Source: Asaccharospora irregularis DSM 2635 (lineage in GTDB: Bacteria > Bacillota > Clostridia > Peptostreptococcales > Peptostreptococcaceae). From it: DNA of 64,000 nucleotides. Positions 56,070-64,000 of this stretch are shown here, in pieces. The notes beneath the pieces were generated by a model that saw nothing but the letters and a program-made list of their open reading frames with translations, had not been told where the DNA came from and did not search any database. Made by a program: the position numbers and the translations under genes. The stretch covers positions 22,356 to 86,355 of the forward strand of contig NZ_FQWX01000008.1 in the NCBI RefSeq assembly GCF_900129815.1. The letters run 5' to 3'. How positions within the stretch are numbered: position 1 is the first letter of the stretch; every line of letters begins with the position of its first letter.

Positions 56070-56768
56070 GTGAAAAAAAAATTAACAACAGATTTATTTG
56101 TCTACATCGCTACTCCTATTCTTCTATGTAATGTATTTGATGATAAATATTTAATACACGTTGCTATAATATCTATTATTATTTGTATTATATACTCTAT
56201 AGTTAGCATTAGAAAAATTAGGAGAATTAATGTATCTGCATCGATTATTTTTATAATCTATTTAGTTATTAATTTACTTAAGAAAAATATTATTTCTGAT
56301 TACCATAGGTATATTTATGATACTGGATCTTTAATAGTAATTGCTATATTAATTATTATTGCTAACTACTTTGGGAAAAATGTAGTTAGAGAGGTTTATC
56401 AAGATGCTTTGAAATCTGGTGGATATAGTATTTTGTGTATATATTCAGTTTTAAAAAAGAACAAGGTAGATACAGAGTTTAATAAGCTTTCCAATTTGAT
56501 TTTAATGAATATGCTATTTTTAAGTTTTCTAAAGATATACTCAATAGGAGTCTATGGAGAGGCAAATTATTATAATACATCTAGTCTAGAAATGTTAGTG
56601 GAGCTGTGTTTTTTAACAGCAGAATTATATTTTTTAAATTTGATTGTCTTAAAAACCAAGTCAGACTTTAGGTCGTATGATATAAAAAAAAATAGAAGAA
56701 GGTATAAATCTGTAGATGATAAAAAGAGGATAATTAGTTTGATTGAATACAAAGAAGTTAATAAATAA
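56070..56768 (+). CDS. Membrane protein of unknown function
   Basis: A 232-residue protein with about six hydrophobic helices and a basic C-terminal tail (RRRYKSVDDKKR). The start is GTG 56070 with AAAGGGGG nine bases upstream. No family is recognised. Its terminator overlaps the 3' end of the convergent glycosyltransferase gene. Confidence 0.7.
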   Translation: MKKKLTTDLFVYIATPILLCNVFDDKYLIHVAIISIIICIIYSIVSIRKIRRINVSASIIFIIYLVINLLKKNIISDYHRYIYDTGSLIVIAILIIIANYFGKNVVREVYQDALKSGGYSILCIYSVLKKNKVDTEFNKLSNLILMNMLFLSFLKIYSIGVYGEANYYNTSSLEMLVELCFLTAELYFLNLIVLKTKSDFRSYDIKKNRRRYKSVDDKKRIISLIEYKEVNK

Positions 56769-56772
56769 CAAA

Positions 56773-56818
56773 ATTAATAAATAGCAAGGCATAATTTATG
56801 CCTTGCTATTTATTAATT
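56773..56818 (+). terminator. Terminator overlapping the end of the glycosyltransferase gene
   Basis: ATTAATAAATAGCAAGGCATA pairs with TATGCCTTGCTATTTATTAAT-type arms. The right arm covers the last codons of the minus-strand gene. Confidence 0.75.
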
Positions 56819-57923
56819 CGGATATATAATTTGGGATTTCATCTGGATGTATAAAATATTTAAAATCAGATATATTGTTTTTCATAAAATTTATAAATGA
56901 GTCAAATTCACCAGAGGATATTTTGTAAAAAATATCTTTAAGGTCTTTATTGTCTCTATAAACAAACCCAAGCCCTTTGTCTATTAAAAACTTTGAGTTT
57001 TCAATTTCTTGTCCTACTTTTGGAATCTTAACTATTATCGGAGTGTTAGAGTGTATTGCCTCAAACAGCGTTGCACCACCCGGTTTTGTAAGCATTATAT
57101 CGTATTCTTTTACTAGATTATACATATCTGTCACAAATCCAAGTACTTTTATATTAGAAACTGGATTTTTATTGGTTAAGTTATCATAAAGTTTATCGTT
57201 TTTACCGGTGACAATTGTGACCTCTAGTTTATCTTTGTTGTCTTTTATGAAGTCATCAATCCAATGCATAAAATCCTCATCAAAGTCAAACAGCCCTCTT
57301 CCTCCTCCCAAAAGAAGTAGCCTATACTTACCAGGGACAAAATTTTTTTCGTTGCAGTAAAAGTTTCTATTAACGGGTACTCCAGTAACCTTTACTGAAT
57401 CAGGATTAATCCCTTTTTGAACAAATCTGTTTTTTATTTCTGAAGAAGGAACAAAATACATATCTGTAGTTGGATATACCCATTCAAGACTGTCAACAAC
57501 ATCTGTAACAACAGTTAGAGTAGATACATTTGAATTAGGATAACTCTTTCTAAAGTTATTCACACATGCAGCAGCCAGGGGAAAAGTTGATATAATCAAA
57601 TCCGGTTTTATATCTAGTATGTAGTCTGTAAGCTTAGGAGTATATATCATATGTGCAATATCATATTTAGAATCAAAACATTTCTTTAAATAATAGTAAT
57701 AATTATATAAGCCAGGGGTATACTTTGTGTTTTTTTCATAAAGTCTAATCATTGGTTCATTCATCTTAGGTATACTAGCATTTATAAAGTTTTGAATTAC
57801 AATATTATAAGAAGGATTATACTCCGTAATGTAGTCCTTGATTGCATTGGCTACACTGACATGACCGGCGCCAAATTGAGCTGTAAGTATTAAAATAGTC
57901 TTACTTTTATTTATATCAATCAA
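56796..57923 (-). CDS. GT28-type glycosyltransferase (MGDG synthase/UgtP-like)
   Basis: A 375-residue processive-type glycosyltransferase. The N-terminal ILTAQFGAGHVSVANAI matches the MGDG-synthase region, and the C-terminal half has LLLGGGRG and LTKPGGATLFEAI, the UDP-sugar binding part. It probably adds sugar to diacylglycerol or a related lipid at the inner membrane, although MurG-like targets cannot be excluded. The start ATG on the minus strand follows GAGGTGATAATTTG. It is divergent from the YjiH-like gene with a dyad between. Confidence 0.88.
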   Translation of the reverse strand: MIDINKSKTILILTAQFGAGHVSVANAIKDYITEYNPSYNIVIQNFINASIPKMNEPMIRLYEKNTKYTPGLYNYYYYLKKCFDSKYDIAHMIYTPKLTDYILDIKPDLIISTFPLAAACVNNFRKSYPNSNVSTLTVVTDVVDSLEWVYPTTDMYFVPSSEIKNRFVQKGINPDSVKVTGVPVNRNFYCNEKNFVPGKYRLLLLGGGRGLFDFDEDFMHWIDDFIKDNKDKLEVTIVTGKNDKLYDNLTNKNPVSNIKVLGFVTDMYNLVKEYDIMLTKPGGATLFEAIHSNTPIIVKIPKVGQEIENSKFLIDKGLGFVYRDNKDLKDIFYKISSGEFDSFINFMKNNISDFKYFIHPDEIPNYISELINSKA

Positions 57924-57967
57924 ATTATCACCTCATTTAATAAAATACCTCAATTATAATATTATAC

Positions 57968-57996
57968 ATTCACATTTATATTTAATCAATGTGAAT
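57968..57996. promoter_or_regulatory. Operator-like inverted repeat between divergent genes
   Basis: ATTCACATT and AATGTGAAT form 9-bp arms around 11 bases in the divergent promoter region. Confidence 0.45.
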
Positions 57997-58024
57997 AAAT
58001 TTTAACGGTTTTAGAAGGAGATAT

Positions 58025-59392
58025 TTGCTTAAAGTTGAAAAACTTAATAGGGGTGATAGCGTGGAAAATACAAACAAGCTGGATGAAAGGGAACTAGGAG
58101 GAGATTTTGAGTCTTTAGAAATAATAAAAGTAATTATATATTCATTAATTGGAGTAGTGGTATTTTTTGTTCCTATAAGACTAGATAGTCAGACAAAAAC
58201 ATTGATATATCATATGTCATATAAGCTACAACATTACGGTGGGAATTTTATAAAGATATGTACTGTAGTGTTTGTGTCTTTGGGGGGGATAAAAAATATA
58301 TTTATTTCTAGAGGAGAAAAATTTAATCTTAAAAAGATGTTTATATACATTAAATTACTAAGTGTACTTATAATCATAGATGTGTTCTTTGGCTCTAATA
58401 AAGTTTTTCTCATTAGTGACAACACAACACTTATACTAAAAGATATAATATTAAATTTGACAACTCTGTTACCACTAGCTGCTATATTTATGGTTTTCTT
58501 CGATTATGGATTATTGGATATAGTAGAGTCATACTTTCACACAATTACAAAGAAGGCATTTAAATTAAGTGGAAAAACAATAGTAAATATAATGGTGTAT
58601 ATTTTTACAGATTGTTTTTGTGGATTTTATATGACTAATAGGCTGTATAAAAGTGGTAAAATAAGAGAAAATGAAGCTTGCATGTTAGTATTAAATTTTT
58701 CAGTATTGTCTATACCTATGATAAAGTATATTATCGATGAATTTAATATAGATACAATAGATTTTTTACCGATACTTTTAGTAATTTTTATACTATCTAA
58801 CATGATTTTGTCTAGAGTTTACCCAATTAACAAGAAAAAGAAGTCATATTATATAAAAACATCATACAAGGAAACCGTACACCGAAGCGACAAACTAAAA
58901 AAAGCTATAAAGAAGTATATAAATAATAGAAAAAAAGAAAGTATAATAAAAAAAATATTTATTAACTTGGAAGAAGCTATTTACGTGATAATGAATGTAT
59001 CTCCCAATATAATTATTGTATTGTTCTTGGGAGATATTATAATAAATAACATAGGAATTATAGAAAATATCAAGTATGTTTTTTATCCTATTATCAATTT
59101 ATTAAAACTGCCTTATTCAAATAAGTTAGGTGAGTTTATGGTAGTAAATTTTTATAATGCTATAATAGCTATAGATTTAATAAAAGGAAATGAAGATTAT
59201 TTTATAAGGATACTAATAGGTTTAGTGGCTTCATTAAAACTTTCACCATTATCTAGTTTAATGGTATACTGTAAAAGCCTAGATTTCTCTATAAGTTTAA
59301 AAGAAAATGTTATAAGTTATTTGCTCAAAACGATGACTGTAATACTGATATATTCTATGATATATTACTTTTATAAGGGTTACATAATTTAA
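58025..59392 (+). CDS. YjiH-like membrane protein with nucleoside-recognition (Gate) domains
   Basis: A polytopic protein of up to 455 residues with about ten membrane helices, resembling the YjiH family of Gate-domain transport proteins of unknown substrate. Segments such as SGKTIVNIMVYIFTDCFCGFYMTNRLYKSGKIRENEA fit that family. The start is uncertain: TTG 58025 follows AAGGAG with short spacing, while GTG 58061 follows AGGGGTGA at good spacing and would shorten the product to 443 residues. Confidence 0.8.
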   Translation: MLKVEKLNRGDSVENTNKLDERELGGDFESLEIIKVIIYSLIGVVVFFVPIRLDSQTKTLIYHMSYKLQHYGGNFIKICTVVFVSLGGIKNIFISRGEKFNLKKMFIYIKLLSVLIIIDVFFGSNKVFLISDNTTLILKDIILNLTTLLPLAAIFMVFFDYGLLDIVESYFHTITKKAFKLSGKTIVNIMVYIFTDCFCGFYMTNRLYKSGKIRENEACMLVLNFSVLSIPMIKYIIDEFNIDTIDFLPILLVIFILSNMILSRVYPINKKKKSYYIKTSYKETVHRSDKLKKAIKKYINNRKKESIIKKIFINLEEAIYVIMNVSPNIIIVLFLGDIIINNIGIIENIKYVFYPIINLLKLPYSNKLGEFMVVNFYNAIIAIDLIKGNEDYFIRILIGLVASLKLSPLSSLMVYCKSLDFSISLKENVISYLLKTMTVILIYSMIYYFYKGYII

Positions 59393-59474
59393 AAATTAGT
59401 ATTATAATTAGTAGTAGAAATATTGTTAAATAAGTAATAATATTTGCTATAAAATAAAAATAGGGGGTAACTAA

Positions 59475-60509
59475 ATGGAAAATACATGCATGATAAAAAA
59501 GTATTTAAATGAAGTTTTAAGTATACCAAGTCCAACAGGATATACTAAAGAGATTTTAGAGTATTTAAAAAAAGAAATAGGAAGTATGAATGTAGATTAT
59601 AAAGTTGGAAACAAGGGTATGTTAATAGCTACAATAGAGGGAGAAGATAACAATAAGGCTACAACATTATCTGCTCATATAGATACCCTAGGAGCTATAG
59701 TCAAAGAAGTTAAGGGAAATGGTAGACTAAGTGTATCACAATTAGGTGGATACATGATGAATACAGTAGAGGGAGAAAACTGCCTAATACATACTAGAGA
59801 AGGTAAAAAATACGAGGGAACTTTGCAAACAATAAAACCTTCTGTTCATATACATGCAAATGATGCTAGAGAATTGCCAAGAGAATGTAAAAATTATGAA
59901 ATAGTAATAGATGAAGAGGTATTTACTAAAGATGATGTTCAAAAACTAGGGATAGAGGTTGGAGATATAGTATCTTTTGATACAAGAACAAGAATAACAG
60001 AGTCTAACTTTGTAAAATCTAGATACTTAGATGATAAAGCTTCTGTATCAGCTCTTTTAACAGTTATGAGAAACATAAAAGAAAACAATATAAAACTTAA
60101 AAATACAGTTAATTTCTATTTTAGCAATTATGAAGAGGTAGGTCATGGTTCATCATCATTTATACCTAATAATACAACTGAGTTTATAGCTGTAGATATG
60201 GGATGTCCAGGGGATGGCCAAAATTCTACTGAGTACGATGTATGTATTTGCGCCAAAGACTCTAACGGTCCATACGACTATGAGCTTACTAATACTTTAA
60301 TAGAAGTTTGCAAGAAAAATAGTATAGGTTATAAAGTTGATATATATCCAAGTTATGGATCAGATGCAGCGGCGGCTTTAAAAGCAGGCATGGATGCTAA
60401 GTTTGCACTAATAGGACCGGGAGTATTTGCATCACACGGATATGAGAGAACACATATAAAGTCAATAGACCAAACAATAAAATTAATAATAAATCACATT
60501 CAAAAATAA
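59475..60509 (+). CDS. M42 family aminopeptidase
   Basis: A 344-residue cobalt/zinc aminopeptidase of the M42 (PepA/FrvX-like) family. It shows SAHIDTLGAIVKEV (metal ligand His), RYLDDKASVSALL (Asp ligand), EEVGHG (catalytic Glu) and a C-terminal ASHGYERTH. It releases N-terminal residues from peptides in the cytoplasm. The start ATG follows ATAGGGGGTAACTAA. It is a single gene followed by a terminator and the 20-base conserved sequence. Confidence 0.94.
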   Translation: MENTCMIKKYLNEVLSIPSPTGYTKEILEYLKKEIGSMNVDYKVGNKGMLIATIEGEDNNKATTLSAHIDTLGAIVKEVKGNGRLSVSQLGGYMMNTVEGENCLIHTREGKKYEGTLQTIKPSVHIHANDARELPRECKNYEIVIDEEVFTKDDVQKLGIEVGDIVSFDTRTRITESNFVKSRYLDDKASVSALLTVMRNIKENNIKLKNTVNFYFSNYEEVGHGSSSFIPNNTTEFIAVDMGCPGDGQNSTEYDVCICAKDSNGPYDYELTNTLIEVCKKNSIGYKVDIYPSYGSDAAAALKAGMDAKFALIGPGVFASHGYERTHIKSIDQTIKLIINHIQK

Positions 60510-60529
60510 TTTAATTATCAATATATAAT

Positions 60530-60570
60530 GAAAAACCTTTTCTAAATTAACTTTTAGAGAAGGTTTTTTA
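60530..60570 (+). terminator. Terminator of the M42 gene
   Basis: AAAAACCTT and TCTAAA pair with TTTAGA and AAGGTTTTTT, and the T tract enters the conserved 20-mer. Confidence 0.88.
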
Positions 60571-60584
60571 TAATGCATAGGAAA
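60565..60584 (+). repeat. Terminator-adjacent 20-mer, copy B
   Basis: TTTTTATAATGCATAGGAAA, identical to copies at 40374-40393 (+) and 49564-49583 (-). Confidence 0.85.
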
Positions 60585-60718
60585 TTATATATTTATTTCA
60601 AAGAATTATCATTTAAAGTTTTAGATAGAAGTTTTTATATTTGTATATAATTTCATTGATTTTATTATCTGATTGAATACTTTAATTTAATATTATTTTT
60701 AACTATTGTGTAAAGCAT

Positions 60719-60777
60719 AGTACTGTGTTATTATGAAAATATAATATGAAACACAGTACTGTTTAAAACACAGTATT
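60719..60777 (+). promoter_or_regulatory. PadR operator array
   Basis: AGTACTGTGTT (60719-60729) and AACACAGTACT (60750-60760) are exact inverted copies around TATAAT (60740-60745). A third half-site AACACAGTATT lies at about 60767-60777. The -10 lies between operator arms, consistent with autorepression by the PadR protein. Confidence 0.7.
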
Positions 60778-60802
60778 GATTTTTTTAGAAAGGAGGGGTT
60801 TC

Positions 60803-61135
60803 ATGAATACACAGTTTAGAAAAGGAGCTTTAGAAATTTGTGTATTAGCTCTTATATCAAAAAAAGATATGTACGGTTATGAAATAGTAAAAAATATATC
60901 CACGGTAATCGATGTAAATGAAGGGACAATATATCCAATCTTAAGAAGACTTACAAAGGAATCTTATTTTGAAACATATATACTAGAGTCTACAGAGGGA
61001 CCGGCTAGAAAATATTATAGAATAACTACTTTAGGAAGAGAAAATTTAAGTAAGTTAATGAATGAATGGAAAAATTTTGTGAGTGCTGTAGACACTTTAA
61101 TTAATATAAATGAGGGAGGTTTTGAACTTGAATAG
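60803..61135 (+). CDS. PadR family transcriptional regulator
   Basis: A 110-residue winged-helix repressor starting MNTQFRKGALEICVLALISKKDMYGYEIVKNI, typical of PadR. Its winged-helix part reads EGTIYPILRRLTKESYFE, and the wing is EGPARKYYRIT. The start is ATG 60803 after AAAGGAGGGG; the upstream ATA codon frame is not used. It overlaps the DUF1700 gene by eight bases. The operator array lies in its own promoter. Confidence 0.93.
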   Translation: MNTQFRKGALEICVLALISKKDMYGYEIVKNISTVIDVNEGTIYPILRRLTKESYFETYILESTEGPARKYYRITTLGRENLSKLMNEWKNFVSAVDTLININEGGFELE

Positions 61136-61901
61136 GGTAGAGTTTTTGGAAATATTAAAAGATTATTTAAAGAAAGATTTCCATGAAGATGAAGTAAATG
61201 ATATATTAAGGGACTATGAGGAGTATTTTGTAAATGGAACTATAGAGGGGAAAAACGATATGGAGATAATAGGTTCTTTAGGTTCTCCTAAATCTATAGC
61301 CCACGAGATGGTAGCTCAGATAAAGGATAATGATGAATCTGAGCTTTCTAAAAAAGATATTTTATTTGACAAGATTGAAGATATAAAAATTAAGATGAAA
61401 AAAGGATTTAATAAGCTAAAAAATTATATAAGTAGAAAATTAACTCCAGATCTAGATGAAAATGGGAACAGTTTGTCTAGAAAAGCTATAAAAATAGTAT
61501 TGGTTATTTTATCTTTATTTCTTATTATGCCAGCATCTATGTTTATATTTTTTATGCTATCTTATTTAATGACTTTAATAGGTTCAATAGCAACTTATAT
61601 ATTTGCATTACCGTTTATTGTCAAATTCACTCAAATTATACCTAAAATAGGTGTTTTTAGTATATTTGCATCTATGGCATTTATAGGGTTCCAGATAATA
61701 CTATGGCAAATATTTATATTAATAGCTAGACTGGGAAAACAAGTATTTAAAAACTATATACATTGGCTAAAAACAAGAGGTATATATATAAATGCAATTA
61801 AGAAAAGAGAAACATTAAAAAAGGATGACTTAGAATATTCAGACGGCTTAGAATATTCACAGAAAGTAGACTTAACGAAGGGGGATGGCTTAGATGAATA
61901 A
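61128..61901 (+). CDS. DUF1700 family membrane protein
   Basis: A 257-residue protein: an N-terminal cytoplasmic DUF1700 region (NRVEFLEILKDYLKKDFHEDEVNDILRDYEEYF) and about four membrane helices between residues 125 and 215, with a charged C-terminal tail. The start is TTG 61128 after GGGAGG (nine bases), better than the ATG at 61110 which precedes that site. It is coupled on both sides: it overlaps the PadR stop by eight bases and its stop overlaps the next start as ATGAATAA. Its function is unknown; it commonly pairs with PadR and DUF4097 genes. Confidence 0.88.
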   Translation: MNRVEFLEILKDYLKKDFHEDEVNDILRDYEEYFVNGTIEGKNDMEIIGSLGSPKSIAHEMVAQIKDNDESELSKKDILFDKIEDIKIKMKKGFNKLKNYISRKLTPDLDENGNSLSRKAIKIVLVILSLFLIMPASMFIFFMLSYLMTLIGSIATYIFALPFIVKFTQIIPKIGVFSIFASMAFIGFQIILWQIFILIARLGKQVFKNYIHWLKTRGIYINAIKKRETLKKDDLEYSDGLEYSQKVDLTKGDGLDE

Positions 61902-62943
61902 AAGAGTTTCTATATTTGCTATTGCTTTAATAGTAGTTGGGATCATAGGATCTGTGTGGACTGGACTTGATGCTGTACCAGCAGTTATAAATTTTGCTCT
62001 TGAAAAGGAAGAAGAGTCAAATAGAGAACATCGTATATATGAAAAAAATGTTGAAGTTAATAATATCTCTGCATATACCCAATTTACTAATATACAAATA
62101 AAAAAGCATGATGAAAAAACGGTTAAGGTTACAAGAAGGGGAAATGATCCAGCTGTAAATTATACTATCAAAGAAAATGGTAATACCTTAGAGATAAAGG
62201 AATCAATTAACAATTCATATAAGAATTATAAGGTTAAGAATTTTGAGGATTTATTTAATAAGGGAATGGATGAAATGTTTTCAAGATATGATAAAGATAT
62301 AATTGTTTATGTTCCAAATGATGTTGATATAAATTCAGTAACTGAGGGTGGAAATTTATTTATAAAAGATGATGTATTTTTAAATAATATATCGTTTAAA
62401 ACTAGATATGGCAGTTTCATAAGCGGAGTAAATCCAAAAGAAAAGTTTATTCTGGATAAATTAGAAATAGTTTCGTCTGAAGGGATAAGCCTTAAACCTA
62501 CTGAATTGTTGGGTATAAAAAATATAAAAATAGATGCTTTATCAGTAAATATACATTCTGACAATGAGGATATACTTGTAAATAATGCCGAAAGATTTAT
62601 AGCAGATAACATGGATATAACACAGTATAAAGGTGAAGTGGCTAATGGCTCCTCAATAAACATTGAATCAAACATTCCTATAGCAAAAAATTTAAATATA
62701 GATTCAATTGGTTCGGATGTTGAATTAAAATTACCTATAAAGGATTATAAATTCAATTTTAATATGAATTCAAATGAAATAATTGATTTAAGTCATTTAT
62801 TTGAAAACAGCGTATTATCAAGGGATGGCAAATTTAAAGACAACAATTTAAAACAAATAAATGGAGTACTAAATGAGAAACTTTTAAACTTGGAAAATCA
62901 ATATAATGTAAATATCAATGCTAAGGCAATAAATATTCATTAA
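61894..62943 (+). CDS. DUF4097 family anchored beta-repeat protein
   Basis: A 349-residue protein with an N-terminal membrane anchor (about residues 5-25) and an extracellular right-handed beta-strand region of the DUF4097 kind (repeats such as IQIKKHDEKTVKVTRRG, GNTLEIKES, LEIVSSEGISLKPTELLGIKN). It is the third gene of the PadR-DUF1700 operon, joined by an overlapping start. In such operons the products are thought to respond to envelope stress, but the exact job is unknown. Confidence 0.85.
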   Translation: MNKRVSIFAIALIVVGIIGSVWTGLDAVPAVINFALEKEEESNREHRIYEKNVEVNNISAYTQFTNIQIKKHDEKTVKVTRRGNDPAVNYTIKENGNTLEIKESINNSYKNYKVKNFEDLFNKGMDEMFSRYDKDIIVYVPNDVDINSVTEGGNLFIKDDVFLNNISFKTRYGSFISGVNPKEKFILDKLEIVSSEGISLKPTELLGIKNIKIDALSVNIHSDNEDILVNNAERFIADNMDITQYKGEVANGSSINIESNIPIAKNLNIDSIGSDVELKLPIKDYKFNFNMNSNEIIDLSHLFENSVLSRDGKFKDNNLKQINGVLNEKLLNLENQYNVNINAKAINIH

Positions 62944-63020
62944 ACAACTGTAAACCACTGTAAATAACTATAAAGAGTTATAAATATATATAAGTAAATA
63001 TAAGTAACTGTAAGTATATA
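62944..63020 (+). repeat. Short AT-rich repeats after the DUF4097 gene
   Basis: Repeated short units (AACTGTAA, ACTATAA, ATATAAGTAA) fill the start of the spacer, similar in style to the arrays after other stop codons in the window. No terminator is clear. Confidence 0.4.
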
Positions 63021-63141
63021 ATAACTTAATATAATTTAGATTGCTGTTAAAATTATTTATAAATTAATCTTAAATACTAAAAAAAATAATTATACTATGA
63101 TATAATAAGTATCAAGATAACTTGAAAGCAGAGGGATACTT

Positions 63142-63678
63142 ATGAATAAATTAGCAGTGAGTCTAATTACAGTCGTTACTACATTGTTAAGTACAGCATG
63201 TATGAATAGTGCATATAATACTACTGAAAATGAAACAATAGATACAAATAATTCTGCTATGGTAAAAAAAGTAAAAGCCTCAAATTTTGACGTGAAAAAT
63301 TATAATGACGAAACAGTTAAGATTCCAGTTGAATTGGTATTTAAGGACGAAAAAAAAGAAGTATATGTAGATATCAAAAAGGGAAGTACTATTGACGAAA
63401 AAGTAGATATTATACTAAAAGAGCTATCTGAGCAGTGTTTCAACGGATTACCTATATTAGCTGTAGTTAATGAAAGTGGGATAGCGAGAATTGAACTAGT
63501 TGAGCTAGATAATTCGAAAAAAAGTAGGGTTTCTTGGGCAACGGACTACTTAAATGATTATGCAAAAGAATATACAATAAACAATATAGTTAAAAATATT
63601 TTAAGAGAAGATTACAAGGGTGATTTTGTAAAAGAAGTACAGTTGTATTATAATGAGCAGTTAGTAACAGCGGATTAA
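63142..63678 (+). CDS. Lipoprotein of unknown function
   Basis: A 178-residue exported protein with signal peptide and lipobox LLSTAC (lipidated Cys at about residue 20). The mature part has a possible alpha/beta domain with KEVYVDIKKGSTIDEKVDIILKEL. GerMN-like domain resemblance is weak and not claimed. The start ATG follows GCAGAGGGATACTT. It is a single gene with a good terminator. Confidence 0.78.
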   Translation: MNKLAVSLITVVTTLLSTACMNSAYNTTENETIDTNNSAMVKKVKASNFDVKNYNDETVKIPVELVFKDEKKEVYVDIKKGSTIDEKVDIILKELSEQCFNGLPILAVVNESGIARIELVELDNSKKSRVSWATDYLNDYAKEYTINNIVKNILREDYKGDFVKEVQLYYNEQLVTAD

Positions 63679-63713
63679 AAAATTAGGTGCATTTATGCAG
63701 CCTAATTTTTTTA
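63677..63713 (+). terminator. Terminator after the lipoprotein gene
   Basis: AAAAATTAGG and GCAT pair with ATGC and CCTAATTTTTTT. Confidence 0.88.
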
Positions 63714-63770
63714 ATTACAAGGAAATTATATTGTATTCAAACCTGTGGAAAACTTGTGTATAATAGTGAT

Positions 63771-64000
63771 ATGAATAATTGTAGAAAATATGAAAGTAAC
63801 AAAATTATAAATGTAATTTTAAAAAACCACTTTGAGGAGTTCAAAATATCAAAACTACCCAGAGTCAGAAAAGAAATGCGTGAGCATATAACGAATACAG
63901 TTCAAAAAGCCTTAAATTGTGGAAATATACAGTATGGGTATATAAAACATAAATGCTTAGAATGCCATGAGGAATATATACATGGATTTTCATGTAAGAG
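63771..64000 (+). mobile_element. IS91-like transposase, N-terminal part (cut by window edge)
   Basis: An open frame from ATG 63771 to the window end (76 complete codons) encodes LPRVRKEMREHITNTVQKALNCGNIQYGYIKHKCLECHEEYIHGFSCK in outline. This is the zinc-binding N-terminal region of IS91-family transposases (C-x-x-C, later FSCK). The catalytic part lies outside the window, so completeness cannot be judged. The stretch before it has an extended -10-like TGTGTATAAT. Confidence 0.8.

Overview
The window is very AT-rich Gram-positive DNA with strong AGGAGG-type ribosome binding sites, many ATA/AGA codons, frequent GTG and TTG starts, a T-box leader and a Stickland-type glycine reductase operon. 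This points to an amino-acid-fermenting clostridium, most likely Peptostreptococcaceae close to Clostridioides/Paraclostridium. No rRNA, tRNA, CRISPR array or prophage was seen. The only mobile element is the start of an IS91-like transposase at the right edge.

Layout. 1-2.9 kb: the end of a pentapeptide-repeat K+ channel and an M3 oligopeptidase. 2.9-11.8 kb: a complete glycine reductase operon, grdX-trxB-trxA-grdE-grdA-grdB-grdC-grdD, behind duplicated promoters and a glycine riboswitch with a terminator. grdA and grdB each carry an in-frame TGA (selenocysteine) and must be read as single genes. 11.8-24.8 kb: a possible structured RNA, xpt, transaldolase, topB, a decayed amino-acid ABC transporter, a GltD-like flavoprotein, a PrsA-like foldase and an aminopeptidase P. 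24.8-34.8 kb: an OPT peptide transporter with a PqqD-like partner, a cupin, a PTS-type EIIC, an Ig-like surface protein, a ruined subtilisin-like (Csp-type) protease, and asnS behind an Asn T-box. 34.8-46.6 kb: a polar amino acid ABC transporter with a doubled operator, rhodanese, aroQ and HAD genes, a MarR-controlled heterodimeric ABC exporter and an AI-2E family permease. 46.6-49.5 kb: a selenium/sulfur-handling cluster (Se/S-carrier-like protein, TusA-like, YedE and a class V aminotransferase/cysteine desulfurase). 49.6-64 kb: a SpoVB-like flippase, a GGDEF/EAL protein interrupted by a TAG codon, an M23 peptidase, a GT28 glycosyltransferase, a YjiH-like protein, an M42 peptidase, a PadR-DUF1700-DUF4097 operon and a lipoprotein.

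How it fits together. Peptidases (M3, M24, M42), the OPT transporter and amino-acid ABC transporters supply amino acids. Glycine reductase turns glycine into acetyl phosphate and needs selenium for GrdA and GrdB. The YedE/TusA/Se-carrier/desulfurase cluster plausibly helps supply selenium, although selD, selA and selB are not in the window.

Non-coding points worth attention: a 20-base sequence repeated exactly three times directly after terminators on both strands; a small ORF overlapping the start of grdC; a 28-base near-copy of the grdB 3' end downstream of the operon; structured leaders before yedE and the aminopeptidase; and an apparent ATA start codon in the ABC transporter operon.
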